Assembly (NCBI GenBank): GCA_028690445.1
Contig: JAQVBE010000001.1
Coordinates: 1 to 64,000, forward strand
Reading direction: 5' to 3'
DNA from: Aliarcobacter sp.
GTDB taxonomy: Bacteria; Campylobacterota; Campylobacteria; Campylobacterales; Arcobacteraceae
Length of the DNA stretch: 64,000 nucleotides
The notes under the pieces are model-generated. The model was given only the letters and a program-made list of their open reading frames with translations. It did no database searches and was not told the DNA's origin. Below, piece by piece: positions 24,101-33,019 of this stretch (the first letter of the stretch is position 1; each line of letters starts with the position of its first letter). The position numbers and the translations under genes are program-made.

Positions 24101-24664
24101 ATGTCTCATAATCTCTAAATAAAAATCATCGCCAAAAATTTCTTTATATTCTAAAGCTATTTTTTTTGCTTCTTCATAACCTTTTGCGCCATTTTTTACA
24201 TTTCTTTCATTATTTGTATTTAAATGCCAATTTACTTCACCTTGTAAACAAGCAGCTGTACAAACTAAACCTTCTGCATTATCTTTTAAAAGTTGCTTAT
24301 TGATTCTTGGATAATAATAAAAACCATGCATATATGCTTGAGAGCTTAGAAACATTAAATTTTTGTATCCTATTTCATCTTTTGCATATAAACAAAGGTG
24401 AAATCTTTGTCTATTTGTTTTATCTCCAATATCTTCGCTATTATGAATATAAGCTTCCATTCCAATAATAGGTTTTATACCTTCAGCTCTCATTGCATTG
24501 TAAAAGTCAATTGCTCCAAACATATTTCCATGGTCAGTCATAGCAACGCTTGTCATTCCCATTTTTTTTACTTTTTTAGCAAGGGGTTTTATTTTATTTG
24601 CACCATCAAGTAGTGAATATTCCGTATGTAAGTGAAGATGGGTAAATTTTGGTGTATCAGACAT
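21119..24664 (-). CDS. dnaE: DNA polymerase III subunit alpha
   Basis: An 1181-residue replicative polymerase. The PHP domain opens at FTHLHLHTEYSLLDG, and the polymerase core has GPGRGSAAGSLVAFSL and the catalytic MPDIDMDFCQARRGE. Helix-hairpin-helix and OB-fold regions follow (NKSDLVFSAKK, SGHPLDEYREQL). Length is normal for DnaE1. It is chromosomally essential and lies between the patatin gene and surE in one minus-strand operon. Confidence 0.97.
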   Translation of the reverse strand: MSDTPKFTHLHLHTEYSLLDGANKIKPLAKKVKKMGMTSVAMTDHGNMFGAIDFYNAMRAEGIKPIIGMEAYIHNSEDIGDKTNRQRFHLCLYAKDEIGYKNLMFLSSQAYMHGFYYYPRINKQLLKDNAEGLVCTAACLQGEVNWHLNTNNERNVKNGAKGYEEAKKIALEYKEIFGDDFYLEIMRHGIGDQHFVDDQILRISKETGIKVVATNDTHYLEQKDADAHEAFMCIAMNKLYDDPKRLRHSVHEFYLKSPEQIAKLYADIPEALEATQEIADKCNLTIKLGNPTPPNFKFTRQKSAEANLTLPEPEVEYSLENDKVLFIHECRIGLEDRLKIVPPEHHQEYRDRLEVEIEIINNMRFPGYMLIVWDFVIVAKKMGIPVGPGRGSAAGSLVAFSLKITDIDPIPYGLLFERFLNPERISMPDIDMDFCQARRGEIIDYVVQQYGRANVAQIITFGKLLAKGVIRDVARVLDMPYARADAMAKLIPDELGINLTSSYEKEPKIKELCDADPQAARVWEYALALEGLNRNAGTHAAGVVISNEPLWKKTPLFKPSGLDTLATQYNGKYVEDVDLIKFDFLGLKTLTVIEEANKLIEQRHGKRVDFITADVNDKGVYDLIQTGNTMGLFQIESDGMQDLCKRLKPSNFEDIIAVLALYRPGPMESGMLDDFIDRKHGRAEINYFYDEFDAPLRPILETTYGVIVYQEQVMQIVQTIGGFSLGGADLVRRAMGKKIKEEMDKLKDEFAIGGVKKGYQKAHCEELFDLIVKFAGYGFNKSHSAAYALVTFYTSYLKKYYASEFMAALLTLEKDNTDKVVKYVDEVKRLGLDLFPPDINKSDLVFSAKKIEGEEVVMFGMGAIKGAGDVAINSILKARNEGGLFKDLGDFISRIDGSKVNKRVIESLTKAGAFDGFGYSRQSLLNQIEKIVETVGKAATAKKMATGSLFGDSDELTKIDIELEHLPEFEAKEILELEKASLGFYVSGHPLDEYREQLDKINYTLSSQIDELEDGSQALFVGKIENIAERMSKKGNKFGIATIMDFHGTIELMLFEDRLKELKEDYDLNEPIAFKVRISKDENFTRMNILKIESIKEAKNEKIKTKQKEVVEPPLTIAIPFSNDENLMYKLFDIVANNQGKRELKLLIKSKLADLELETGFKVTSQVENLIQQLEGVYIVA

Positions 24665-24688
24665 AATATAAATCTTTTTAGTTTTTAT

Positions 24689-25456
24689 TTATAGTGTATC
24701 TAAAAAATGATTTTTAGCTTCTTTAATACCTAATTTAAAACACTCTTCAAGTTCTTGAAAAGTAAATAAAGAGAAGTTTTTTATGTGAGGACTTCCTAAA
24801 TAATAGTTGGTATTTTCAAGGGAATATTTGTGGTTTGAATGAAGTTGTTTAAATAGAGATTTTTTTATAGATTTTAAGAGATTAAATTTTTTAGTTTTAT
24901 GTTCATTACTTTTTGCAAATAAATCTATGGCATAAATATCATAACCTCTATTTTGAAGGGGTTTTATAGGAATATTATCAAATAATCCACCATCAATTAA
25001 CAGCATTTCTTTATAAGAAATAGGTTTAAAAACTGGAACTAAAGCACTTGAAGCCATACATAAAGTTAAGGTATCTCCACTGTTAAAATAGTGAAGTTCC
25101 TTTTTTTTTAAATCATAAGCACTAATCCAAAGAGGTTTTGGAATATCTTCAATATTTTCAATTGGTAAAAGCTCTTTAATTATCTTATTTGTGTGGTCGA
25201 TTTTTAGTAAACCATTCTTGAAAAAATTAAATTTTATAGCTTGTTTTAACTCTTTAGATGAAAATATTTTTAGTTGTTCTTTTGCACTTACTCCACTAGC
25301 ATGGGAAGCACTAATAATCGCTCCAATAGATGAACCACTATAAGCTTGAATTTTTATATTATGGGTTTCACAAAAATCCAGAACTCCTAAGTGAAAAGCA
25401 CCACGCGCTACTCCTCCACCAAGGACAAGAGCTAAATTATTTGTAGGTATTTTCAT
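24689..25456 (-). CDS. Patatin-like phospholipase family protein
   Basis: A 255-residue member of the bacterial patatin/RssA group. The oxyanion-hole motif LGGGVARGAFHLGVL is at about 11-25, the nucleophile elbow GSSIGA (Ser in G-x-S-x-G) near 40, and the catalytic Asp in LLIDGGLFDN near 153. It is presumably a serine acyl hydrolase acting on lipids; substrate unknown. There is no signal peptide. It follows the pfpI-type gene by one base and precedes dnaE by 24. Confidence 0.9.
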   Translation of the reverse strand: MKIPTNNLALVLGGGVARGAFHLGVLDFCETHNIKIQAYSGSSIGAIISASHASGVSAKEQLKIFSSKELKQAIKFNFFKNGLLKIDHTNKIIKELLPIENIEDIPKPLWISAYDLKKKELHYFNSGDTLTLCMASSALVPVFKPISYKEMLLIDGGLFDNIPIKPLQNRGYDIYAIDLFAKSNEHKTKKFNLLKSIKKSLFKQLHSNHKYSLENTNYYLGSPHIKNFSLFTFQELEECFKLGIKEAKNHFLDTL

Positions 25457-25457
25457 T

Positions 25458-26003
25458 TTAGTTTACTAATAAACCATTTTTTACCTCAATATAAATTTTT
25501 TCATCACAAAGTATTTTCACAATTTCAAGTGCAAAAATCATAGCAGTGGCAGGTCCTCTTGAAGTGATTACCTTGTCATCAATAACAATGTCTTTATTTG
25601 AAAAATAACCATCTTCTTTTATTTTCTTTTCAAAACTAGGATAACAAGTATAATTTTTATTTAATACTCCTGCTTTATATAAAGCATAAGGTGCTGCGCA
25701 AATTGCACCAATCTTTTTATTTTTATCTTTGAACTCTTTTAATAATAATTGAACTCTTGAATTTTCTGCAAGAGTAAAAGCATTAGGAAGTCCACCTGGT
25801 AAAACTATCATATCAAAATCATCACTAGAAATATTTTCTATTTTTGTATCAGAAATAATTTTTATACCATGTGCTCCTATTGTCTCTAAATCCTTAACGC
25901 CTGCAATAGTAACTTTGATATTTGCACGTCTGCAAATATCAATTATTGAAATAGCTTCAATTTCTTCAAATCCATTTGAGATAGGTATTAAAATATTTGC
26001 CAT
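25458..26003 (-). CDS. DJ-1/PfpI (YajL/ThiJ-like) family protein
   Basis: A 181-residue protein with the DJ-1 fold. The acidic residue is in NGFEEIEA, VLPGGLPNA comes near 70, the nucleophile cysteine is in KIGAICAAPYAL near 101, and VITSRGPATAMIFALEIV follows the active site. This matches the DJ-1/YajL subgroup, linked to repair of carbonyl-damaged proteins or chaperone activity. It opens the minus-strand operon and is divergent from the FlgO-like lipoprotein genes. Confidence 0.9.
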   Translation of the reverse strand: MANILIPISNGFEEIEAISIIDICRRANIKVTIAGVKDLETIGAHGIKIISDTKIENISSDDFDMIVLPGGLPNAFTLAENSRVQLLLKEFKDKNKKIGAICAAPYALYKAGVLNKNYTCYPSFEKKIKEDGYFSNKDIVIDDKVITSRGPATAMIFALEIVKILCDEKIYIEVKNGLLVN

Positions 26004-26073
26004 AATTTTTTCCTTATAAATTTTATTGATTATATATTATTATGATTTAAATCACAAAGTTTCTAATCTAAGG

Positions 26074-26079
26074 TATAAT
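26074..26079 (+). promoter_or_regulatory. Probable -10 box for the FlgO-like lipoprotein pair
   Basis: TATAAT in the context AAGGTATAATAGTCCC lies about 90 bases upstream of the first lipoprotein gene, in the gap to the divergent pfpI-type gene. No convincing -35 is visible. Confidence 0.4.
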
Positions 26080-26165
26080 AGTCCCTTTAAAGTAATAAAC
26101 AATTATTCAAGAATATCTAAGCAAACTTTAAATAAAATTTAAATAATTATGAAAAGGGGTTTTTA

Positions 26166-26822
26166 ATGTTTAAAAGTATTCTTAAGTCAAGTATATTAGC
26201 AGGTGTATTTTTATTTTTTGTAACAGGGTGCACGGTAAGTAGAAGCAATGATCCAATAGTAAAAGAATATGATAAAGTACAAACTACTAAGCAACATTTA
26301 GAAGTTGCAGCAGATATGCAAAAAAATGTTACTACCCAAAATACGCTAGAATCAACAATTGCATCACTAGCTGCTCAAATGTTACAAAATAAAAAGATGG
26401 ATACAAACAAACCGGTATTAATTACTTCTTTTGTTAGACTAGATGAATTTAAAAAAACTACTGAATTCGGAAGAGTTGTTAGTGAAAGTTTGATTAATGA
26501 ACTTTCAAATAGAGGGTTTGATATTACTGAATTTAGAGGTCAAATGGCTATTTCTATAAATGATGAAGGTGAATATTTTATCTCAAGAAAACCCCATGAG
26601 CTAAAAAATAAAATACCTAATACTTATGTTGTTGTAGGAACTTACTCAAGATTATCAGGTAAAATCATGTTAAATGCAAGAGTAATAGATAATATTACAG
26701 GTAAAATAATTACAAGTGCTAGAGCAACATATGAACACGGTATTGTAAATGATTGTATAATCTTTAAAGATTGCGCCCCAGCAAGAACTATAAATATAAT
26801 AAAAGAACGATCGTCAAAATGA
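26166..26822 (+). CDS. FlgO-like outer-membrane lipoprotein
   Basis: A 218-residue lipoprotein with lipobox VTGC (C22). The body matches the FlgO family: PVLITSFVRLDEFKKTTEFGRVVSESLINELSNRGFDITEFRG, then KIPNTYVVVGTYSRLSGKIMLNARVIDNITGKIITSARA. In Vibrio and Campylobacter, FlgO/FlgP-type proteins stabilise the flagellar basal structure at the outer membrane. No flagellar genes are near. AAAAGG precedes the ATG. It overlaps the next, related gene by 4 bases. Confidence 0.8.
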   Translation: MFKSILKSSILAGVFLFFVTGCTVSRSNDPIVKEYDKVQTTKQHLEVAADMQKNVTTQNTLESTIASLAAQMLQNKKMDTNKPVLITSFVRLDEFKKTTEFGRVVSESLINELSNRGFDITEFRGQMAISINDEGEYFISRKPHELKNKIPNTYVVVGTYSRLSGKIMLNARVIDNITGKIITSARATYEHGIVNDCIIFKDCAPARTINIIKERSSK

Positions 26823-27421
26823 TATTTAAATTTTTAGGAAAATTGAAATTTTTTATAATTCCAATTTTCTTAGTTCTTTCTTTTAGCTCGTGTGTTTATA
26901 AAAACCCTATTACAGGGTCAAATAACTTTCATTATTTAGTTTCAAAACTTGTTGCTGACTCTGTAAGTAAAATCAAAAAAAATATTTCATTGCAAGAAGC
27001 TGTTTTAGTGTCTGATTTTGTTAATTTAGATAAATTAAAAAATAAATCTCAATTAGGATTTTTACTTTCTAGTATGCTAAAAGATAGTTTAGTTTCTGAA
27101 AATATTATTGTAAGAGAAATTGAGTTGGGAAAAGAGTTTGAATTTGGACTAAATGGTTTTAACTTATTAACACGAAATAAAGACAATATCGTTTCTTCTA
27201 AAATTACAAAAGAAAAATATGCTGTGGTTGGAACATACTCACTAACTAGTAAAAGTTTAAATGTATTTATAAAATTGATTGATATTAGAAATGGAAATAT
27301 TTTATCTTCATCTTATGAAAAAACAGAAATTGATGATGAAATTTTAGGTTTAGAAGTTGAAAGATTACAAGACGGTAATAAAAGACAAACTTCTACTCCT
27401 CGTCCACGCATTGTTTTATAA
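26819..27421 (+). CDS. Second FlgO-like lipoprotein
   Basis: A 200-residue protein counted from ATG 26819, which overlaps the stop of the upstream gene (ATGA); an in-frame ATG at 26771 lies inside that gene. It has a signal peptide with lipobox FSSC (C25). The body repeats the FlgO pattern of its neighbour: AVLVSDFVNLDKLKNKSQLGFLLSSMLKDSL, then KYAVVGTYSLTSKSLNVFIKLIDIRNGNILSS. The pair probably arose by tandem duplication and may form one complex. Its stop codon abuts the recJ stop on the other strand. Confidence 0.78.
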   Translation: MIFKFLGKLKFFIIPIFLVLSFSSCVYKNPITGSNNFHYLVSKLVADSVSKIKKNISLQEAVLVSDFVNLDKLKNKSQLGFLLSSMLKDSLVSENIIVREIELGKEFEFGLNGFNLLTRNKDNIVSSKITKEKYAVVGTYSLTSKSLNVFIKLIDIRNGNILSSSYEKTEIDDEILGLEVERLQDGNKRQTSTPRPRIVL

Positions 27422-28981
27422 AAAATCTTGAATTAAAAATTGAGGAGTTATTTCTCCTCTAAACTCATTTTTACTAATTGATACAATTAAATTTAAATTT
27501 GAAGCTAAATTAACATTAGAATCATTAAATTTTAATGCTTCAAATACTAATCCATTACTATTTAAAGTTAATTTTAAATGGTTTTTATCTTTTCCTATTA
27601 AGTCATATTTTACTAAAGTTGTATTTGAGATTTTAAAAATTGGTCTATGGTTTTCTAAACCATAAGGTTCAAAATTTTCTATAATTGATAAAAACTCCAA
27701 ATCAACACTTGAAACATCAAGTTCACCTAAAGTAATGGGTTCTATATGTAAATCTTCTTTTGAGTTTTCTAACTCTTTATTGATTATAGTTTTGAACTCT
27801 TCTATGTTTTCTTCTTTTAAAGATAATCCAGCAGCATTTTTATGCCCACCATATCCAAGTAATAAATGAGCGGCTTTTGTGATGATGTCATATAAATTTA
27901 TATTAGCATTTGCCCTTGCACTTCCTTTTGCAATTCCATTATGAATTGAAAATATAAAGGCAGGTTTTTTGTGAGAATTAGAGAGTTTTGAAGCAACAAT
28001 TCCAATTACACCCTCATGCCAATCTTCTCCCCAAACAATAACAGCATTGTCATTTTTATTGGTTTTTGATTCTGCTTTTTTTGAAATTTCTTCTTGAAGA
28101 GTTTTTCTGTAATTATTCAATTCATCTAATAATCCCAGATTTTCATTTGCTTGAAAAGAATTTTTAGAAAGTAAAAATGATAAAGCAACGCTTGCATCAT
28201 CCATTCTTCCAGCACTATTTAGTTTTGGAGCGATAAAAAACCCAACATCATCAGAAACAAAAATTTCCTTTGACATGATTTCATTTAGTTTTTTAAAAGC
28301 CTCCCTTGATGAGGTTTTTATTTTTTTAAGACCTTGTTTTACAATAGTATAATTAAGTGCTGTCATTGGCATAATATCAGCAATAATTGCCACACAAAGT
28401 AAATCAAGAAAGTTTGACATATTTACATCTAAATGCATTTCTTTTTTAATTGCAGCACATAAATACCAAGCAACTTGAGCACCACAAATATCTTTGAATT
28501 CAAAGTTACAATCAGCTTGTTTTGGGTTTATTATTGCAAGTGCTATTGGAATTTTTGCTCCTACTGTATGATGGTCTGTAATTATTAGATCAATATTTTT
28601 TTCTTTTAATTTAACAGAAGCTTCATAAGCAGAAATTCCATTATCAACGGTTATTACTAAACCATCATGTATTAAATCGACGATTTTTGTAGATAAACCA
28701 TATCCATGCTCAAATCTATTTGGAATAATATGATTTACTTTTATATTTATTGTATTAAAAAAATCCAACATAATTGTTGTTGAGATTACACCATCAACAT
28801 CATAATCTCCAACTATTGTGATAGTCTCTTTTTCTAAAATAGCTTTTTTGATTCTTTTTGTAGCTATGTGGATATCTTTGAAATTGTCAGGTGAAGGAAG
28901 GTCAGCAAGCTTTGAATAAGGATTATTCAAATGCCTTGCTGATAAAAGTTCAAAAAGTCTATTTTTTGTTATTTTAGACAT
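27416..28981 (-). CDS. recJ: Single-stranded-DNA-specific 5'-3' exonuclease RecJ
   Basis: A 521-residue DHH-family nuclease. Motif I is IVGDYDVDGV, motif II VITVDNGISA, motif III IITDHHTVG with the DHH residues, and the DHHA1 part contains GYGGHKNAAGLSL. It acts in RecF-type recombination and mismatch repair. Length is slightly shorter than E. coli RecJ, as usual in this phylum. Its start is shared with the end of pyrG, so the two are coupled. Confidence 0.94.
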   Translation of the reverse strand: MSKITKNRLFELLSARHLNNPYSKLADLPSPDNFKDIHIATKRIKKAILEKETITIVGDYDVDGVISTTIMLDFFNTINIKVNHIIPNRFEHGYGLSTKIVDLIHDGLVITVDNGISAYEASVKLKEKNIDLIITDHHTVGAKIPIALAIINPKQADCNFEFKDICGAQVAWYLCAAIKKEMHLDVNMSNFLDLLCVAIIADIMPMTALNYTIVKQGLKKIKTSSREAFKKLNEIMSKEIFVSDDVGFFIAPKLNSAGRMDDASVALSFLLSKNSFQANENLGLLDELNNYRKTLQEEISKKAESKTNKNDNAVIVWGEDWHEGVIGIVASKLSNSHKKPAFIFSIHNGIAKGSARANANINLYDIITKAAHLLLGYGGHKNAAGLSLKEENIEEFKTIINKELENSKEDLHIEPITLGELDVSSVDLEFLSIIENFEPYGLENHRPIFKISNTTLVKYDLIGKDKNHLKLTLNSNGLVFEALKFNDSNVNLASNLNLIVSISKNEFRGEITPQFLIQDFL

Positions 28982-30597
28982 TATTTATTTTTAGTTGCTT
29001 GTCTTACAAACTCTAAAATAATAGGATTTGGTGTTTCTAAATGTGATGTAAATTCTGGATGGAATTGAACTCCAACAAACCAAGGATGATCTTTTAATTC
29101 AATAGCTTCAATTAATCCATCAGACTGCCCAGAAATAATCATTCCAGCATCTTCTAATACTTGTTTATATTTTGGATTTGCTTCATATCTATGTCTATGT
29201 CTTTCATAATAGATTTCATTGTTTCCATAAGCTTTTTGTAAATGAGTTCCTTTTAATGGTTCAAATGGATATTCACCTAATCTCATTGTTCCACCCATTG
29301 GTGATTCATGTGTTCTAATTTGTTTATTTCCACTTTGGTCAATAAATTCATCAATTAAATAAATCAAAGGATTTTTTGTATTTGGATCAAATTCAATAGA
29401 GTTTGCATCTTCAAGACCAAGTATATTTTTTGCAAATTCAATAATTGCTAATTGCATTCCTAAACAAATACCTAAATATGGAATTTTATTTTCTCTTGCA
29501 TATTTTATGGCCGCTAATTTTCCATTAACACCTCTTTGTCCAAATCCACCAGCAACTAAAATAGCATCAGAATTTCCAATAATATCATAAGCTCCAACAT
29601 CTTCTATTCTTTCACTATCGCACCAATGAATATTTACTTTAGTACTTAAATGTGCACCTGCATGAATAAGTGCTTCAATTAGTGATTTATATGACTCTTT
29701 TAAATCTAAATATTTTCCAACAAATGCAATTGTAACTTCACCTTGAGGAAGTAAAATATTTTTAACTAAAGTATCCCATTTTTCCATATTTGGTTTAATC
29801 TTAATATTAAAATGTTCAGATAAAGGAGTTAAAATCCCTTCTTTAATAAACTGTAAGGGAACTTGGTAAATAGATTGTGCATCTCCAGCTTCAATAACTG
29901 CATTTCTGTCAATATCACAAGCTAATGCTAATTTATCCTTTAAAGCTTTCGGAAGTTCTCTTTCAGTTCTACAAACTAACATATGAGGTGTAATACCAAT
30001 TCTTCTTAACTCTTGAACAGAGTGTTGCGTTGGTTTAGTTTTAAGTTCACCTGCAGCTTTAATATAAGGCACTAAACTTAAGTGAATATTCATTGTATTT
30101 GTTTTTGGAAGTTCATGTCTAATTGATCTAATAGCTTCCATAAATGGTAAACCTTCAATATCTCCTACCGTTCCACCAAGCTCAATAATTAAAAAATCAT
30201 TATCTTCAGTTGCTGCATAAATTCTTTCTTTTATTTCATCAACTACATGAGGAATCACTTGAATAGTTTTACCTAAGTAACCACCTTCTCTCTCTCTTTT
30301 TATTACACTTTGATAAACTTGTCCAGTTGTAAAACTATTTTTTGCAGTTAGAGTTTTATCAATAAATCTTTCATAATTTCCCAAATCTAAGTCTGTTTCA
30401 GCCCCGTCTGCTGTAACAAAAACTTCCCCATGTTCCAATGGACTCATAGTTCCTGGATCTACATTTAAGTAAGGGTCGATTTTCAGCATACTCACTTTAA
30501 AGCCTGATTGTTTTAATATTGTTGCAATAGAAGCAGAAGTTATACCTTTTCCTAGTGAACTAAGAACTCCACCTGTTACAAAAATGAATTTTGTCAT
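28981..30597 (-). CDS. pyrG: CTP synthase
   Basis: A 538-residue enzyme that aminates UTP to CTP. The N-terminal synthetase domain opens [20 protein letters not shown] (P-loop), with [23 protein letters not shown]. The C-terminal glutamine amidotransferase has the nucleophile in GICLGMQLA and the His-Glu pair in [11 protein letters not shown]. Length is normal. It is first in a pyrG-recJ operon. Confidence 0.97.
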   Translation of the reverse strand: MTKFIFVTGGVLSSLGKGITSASIATILKQSGFKVSMLKIDPYLNVDPGTMSPLEHGEVFVTADGAETDLDLGNYERFIDKTLTAKNSFTTGQVYQSVIKREREGGYLGKTIQVIPHVVDEIKERIYAATEDNDFLIIELGGTVGDIEGLPFMEAIRSIRHELPKTNTMNIHLSLVPYIKAAGELKTKPTQHSVQELRRIGITPHMLVCRTERELPKALKDKLALACDIDRNAVIEAGDAQSIYQVPLQFIKEGILTPLSEHFNIKIKPNMEKWDTLVKNILLPQGEVTIAFVGKYLDLKESYKSLIEALIHAGAHLSTKVNIHWCDSERIEDVGAYDIIGNSDAILVAGGFGQRGVNGKLAAIKYARENKIPYLGICLGMQLAIIEFAKNILGLEDANSIEFDPNTKNPLIYLIDEFIDQSGNKQIRTHESPMGGTMRLGEYPFEPLKGTHLQKAYGNNEIYYERHRHRYEANPKYKQVLEDAGMIISGQSDGLIEAIELKDHPWFVGVQFHPEFTSHLETPNPIILEFVRQATKNK

Positions 30598-30678
30598 TAA
30601 AAATACTCCATAAAAATAGTTGTTAAATATATAATCGCGATTATATCTAAGTTTTGTTGATAAGTAAGTTAAGTTAGG

Positions 30679-30704
30679 CTAGATAAGAGATTTCTCTTAT
30701 CTAG
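30679..30704 (-). terminator. Hairpin terminator after ccoG
   Basis: CTAGATAAGAGA and TCTCTTATCTAG form a perfect 12-bp stem with a 2-base spacer, directly after the ccoG stop. The tail on the minus strand is only moderately T-rich. Confidence 0.6.
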
Positions 30705-30707
30705 GTT

Positions 30708-32093
30708 TTATTGTTGTAATTTATCTAATCGAGGATAGATAAATACGGCTTTTCTGAATACTACAACTTTTGTTGGGTCCTCTTTTGCAAAGGCTTTTAA
30801 GGTAACCGTTATAGGTGTATCTTTAGTGTTATCATTAACTAAAATTTTGTCAGTTTCTAAAATTATTACTTTTTTTGCAAGTTTTCCAGGACTTAAAGTA
30901 AATGATTCAAATCTTGTAATTTTAATATCTGGATTATCAACAATTTCTAACTCATAAGTCATAACTTTTGATTCTGTATTTTGAAATAATAAAACATAAT
31001 TATTAGTAACAAGATTATCCTCTTTTACTTTATAAAGCTGTGTAGTTTTATTAATATTTAAAAGCATATACTCTTTTTCTCCACCCATTACAAATAATAA
31101 TCCAATTACAACAACTAAAGCAACAAAATACATAATAGATGATTTTCTAATTATTTTTGTAGGGATATTATTTTTAATTTGATTTGTACTTGACCATTGA
31201 ACTAAAGATGGTTTCCCTAATTTCCCCATTACTGTTGTACAGGCATCTACACACTCTAGGCAGTTTATGCATTCAAGTTGTAAACCTTTTCTTATATCAA
31301 TATGAGTAGGACAAACTGTTACACAAGATTCACAGGTTGTACATTCATTTGTAGGTTCTGGTAAATCTTTTACTTTAAAAATAATTTTTTCATGTTGATC
31401 ATTATAAATTGTTCCACCTCTATTTGTAGAGTAAATTGCTTGATATGTGTCATTATCATATAAAACAGATTGAACCCTTGAATAAGGACAGATATAAATA
31501 CAAAAATCTTCTTTTAAAAATACTATATCATAAACCAAAAATGCTGCAATTGCTAAAACAAATCCAATTAAAAATAAATGTTCTGCTGGATCTTGCAAAT
31601 AAGCAAAAAAATCTTCAGGAGGAACAAAAAACCATAAAAAGTTAGACGCAGCAAGAATTGATAAACATGTCCAAAGAATTAATCCAATAACTTTTTTTGT
31701 TTTATTTTCTGCTTTTGATAAATCAGGATCTTTTTGTTTATTTTTGATTCTTCTTAAGCCTAAAAGTGTTGATTCAATTAAATCTCTGTAAATTACCCTA
31801 AAAATTGTTTGGGGACAAGTCCAACCACACCATGCTCTTCCTCCAAGTGAAGTAGCAGCAAAAATTCCTAAAAATAAAAGCATTAATAAAAATGGCATTA
31901 AGTAAAGTTCTTGCATATCAAAGGCAGTTCCTAATAAATGCAATTGCTTTTTATCAAAAGATAATAGAAAAATGTGATTTCCATTAATTTTAATAAAGGG
32001 TAGACTTAACGCAACAATACTGGTTATTAAGTAACCAATATATCTTTTATATCTGTATGGAGTTTTTTTTAAAAATTCATTCTCTTTATTCAT
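30708..32093 (-). CDS. ccoG: Cytochrome c oxidase accessory protein CcoG (FixG/RdxA)
   Basis: A 461-residue inner-membrane iron-sulfur protein. It has membrane helices at about 17-35, 65-85, 135-155 and 170-190, conserved GGRAWCGWTCPQTI and CIYICPYSRVQ segments, and two [4Fe-4S] motifs in the CTTCESCVTVCP and CINCLECVDACT stretch. One more helix (about 320-338) leads to a periplasmic Ig-like C-terminal domain. CcoG helps deliver copper to cbb3-type oxidase. The cbb3 genes are not in this window. Confidence 0.92.
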   Translation of the reverse strand: MNKENEFLKKTPYRYKRYIGYLITSIVALSLPFIKINGNHIFLLSFDKKQLHLLGTAFDMQELYLMPFLLMLLFLGIFAATSLGGRAWCGWTCPQTIFRVIYRDLIESTLLGLRRIKNKQKDPDLSKAENKTKKVIGLILWTCLSILAASNFLWFFVPPEDFFAYLQDPAEHLFLIGFVLAIAAFLVYDIVFLKEDFCIYICPYSRVQSVLYDNDTYQAIYSTNRGGTIYNDQHEKIIFKVKDLPEPTNECTTCESCVTVCPTHIDIRKGLQLECINCLECVDACTTVMGKLGKPSLVQWSSTNQIKNNIPTKIIRKSSIMYFVALVVVIGLLFVMGGEKEYMLLNINKTTQLYKVKEDNLVTNNYVLLFQNTESKVMTYELEIVDNPDIKITRFESFTLSPGKLAKKVIILETDKILVNDNTKDTPITVTLKAFAKEDPTKVVVFRKAVFIYPRLDKLQQ

Positions 32094-32169
32094 TATAAAA
32101 CCTTTTATAATTTTATATTATTTTATATAAAGTAAGCTTATTATTTGCATAATAAATTATAAGCTTTAC

Positions 32170-33018
32170 TTATATATAAGTATTATTAATTACTAGTTTA
32201 TTAAATAATTCAATTTTTTCTTTTATTTCTGAAATAATAGTCGTAAGGTCTGTACACTTAAAATTTGCGATTGTAGGATAATCTTTTATGATTACTTCAA
32301 ATTGATTAATTAATTCTTTTAAATTATCTGATTCAATAACTGGAAGATTTATTTTCTTGATTAATTCTTCATCATAGCTTTTATCAATCCTTCTAAATAA
32401 TACTGGTTTATTACCACAAGAAAGAGATTCAAGGGCTGTTTGTAAAGATGCAGTTAATAGATATTGAGAGTTTTGTATAGTTTGAACATACTCTTCTTCG
32501 TCAATAATATTTGAAAAATGATTAATAAATATTTTTTCATTTCCTAAAAAGAAATAATGACCCATTAAAAGATTAATATCATATTTCTTAGATTCTTCTA
32601 TTATTCCTAAAAAGAGATTATGATAATCGTCATCCCCAAAAAAGATAGTTTTTTCAATAGTAGGATTTTTGGTTTTTATATAAATAGATTCATCAACAAT
32701 AATTTCATTTAATTCTTCACCTATTCCATAAAGCAAAGTACAAAATTCACTCATATCTCTTCTCATATCATTATTTACTTCAGGTGTTTCATAAATTAAA
32801 ATATCTCTTCGTTGCATTATATTATGTAAATTTCTTACAACATCAATATTTACATATTTTTTAACACCTAAATAATCTTTTGCAAATGCTCCTGCTCTAA
32901 AATCACTTGTACATAAAATGGGTTCAAATTCTTTTAAGGCATTCGCAATTGCAGCACATCTTCTTGTAGCATCAAGTCCAACTGTATGCCCACTTTTTGC
33001 ATATAAATAGACTTGCAT
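32170..33018 (-). CDS. Glycosyltransferase/PseG-like protein, function unknown
   Basis: A 282-residue soluble protein. The N-terminal GHTVGLDATRRCAAIANALKEF resembles the start of PseG-like UDP-sugar hydrolases and GT-B enzymes. The C-terminal YLLTASLQTALESLSCGNKPVLFRRIDKSYDEEL looks like the nucleotide-sugar half of a GT-B fold. In between is the acidic EIIVDESIYI strand. I cannot name a substrate. It lies 1 base after mnmG and is probably translated from the same message. Confidence 0.5.
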   Translation of the reverse strand: MQVYLYAKSGHTVGLDATRRCAAIANALKEFEPILCTSDFRAGAFAKDYLGVKKYVNIDVVRNLHNIMQRRDILIYETPEVNNDMRRDMSEFCTLLYGIGEELNEIIVDESIYIKTKNPTIEKTIFFGDDDYHNLFLGIIEESKKYDINLLMGHYFFLGNEKIFINHFSNIIDEEEYVQTIQNSQYLLTASLQTALESLSCGNKPVLFRRIDKSYDEELIKKINLPVIESDNLKELINQFEVIIKDYPTIANFKCTDLTTIISEIKEKIELFNKLVINNTYI

Positions 33019-33019
33019 T

